Shown piece after piece: positions 5,712-5,751 of a stretch of DNA of 5,751 bases. This DNA comes from Spirochaetota bacterium (lineage in GTDB: Bacteria; Spirochaetota; UBA4802; JAFGJZ01). Position 1 is the stretch's first letter; every line of letters begins with the position of its first letter. A program made the position numbers and the translations under genes. The notes under the pieces are model-generated. The model did no database searches and had not been told where the DNA came from. It saw nothing but the letters and a program-made list of their open reading frames with translations. The DNA is taken from NCBI GenBank assembly GCA_023396615.1, contig JAEWVM010000001.1, positions 1-5,751 on the forward strand, read 5' to 3'.

Positions 5712-5751
5712 AACTCCTACTGATCGTAAAAATGATTCAGTAAAGTGCCCG

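Noticed and set aside
5180..5743. 187-codon open frame on the plus strand across the ugd start
   Set aside because: It lies antisense to the clearly conserved ugd N-terminal half, is Ser/Thr-rich without any recognisable motif, and has no convincing ribosome binding site.
1..5751. A new defence, mobile or CRISPR-like system
   Set aside because: I saw no nuclease, recombinase, toxin-antitoxin pair, repeat array or transposon end. The genes are metabolic, transport and surface proteins.

Overview
The window is an AT-rich (GC looks like the mid-30s by eye, not counted), gene-dense bacterial chromosome segment. The organism should be Gram-negative. Two adjacent genes encode secreted proteins that end in the C-terminal phenylalanine typical of outer-membrane beta-barrels, and there is an IspD-type cytidylyltransferase, which points to the MEP isoprenoid route. 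Shine-Dalgarno sequences are clear for most genes. I cannot name a phylum from this sequence. The small barrel resembles proteins I associate with Bacteroidota-type genomes, but the strong SD sites and consensus-like sigma-70 promoter fit that group poorly.

Layout: (1) Bases 1-356, plus strand: the 3' part of a YkgJ-type cysteine-cluster protein, cut by the left edge. (2) Bases 319-2626, minus strand: a tight three-gene unit read right to left. It encodes a 152-aa small beta-barrel, a ~409-aa larger beta-barrel and an RhtC/LysE-type amino-acid exporter. The genes are joined by a TTGA and a TAATG stop/start overlap, and a good promoter lies at 2687-2715. (3) Bases 2708-3391, minus strand: a free-standing class I glutamine amidotransferase of the GMP-synthase-like type, with an intact C87/H171/E173 triad. 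(4) Bases 3392-3710: an AT-rich divergent intergenic region with an operator-like palindrome and candidate promoters. (5) Bases 3711-4406, plus strand: ispD or a close IspD-family relative. (6) Bases 4381-5700, minus strand: UDP-glucose 6-dehydrogenase, overlapping the end of ispD tail to tail.

How they fit together: the three-gene unit is probably co-translated and may link two surface proteins with small-molecule export, but no pathway can be assigned. IspD and Ugd are metabolic enzymes for isoprenoid precursors and for UDP-glucuronate. They converge rather than sharing an operon, so their proximity says little about a joint function. No mobile element, CRISPR array, tRNA or rRNA was seen. 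I see no clear new multi-gene system. The points most worth a second look are the coupled barrel pair, the strong hairpin inside the 3' end of ispD, and a promoter-like motif shared by the two minus-strand transcription units.
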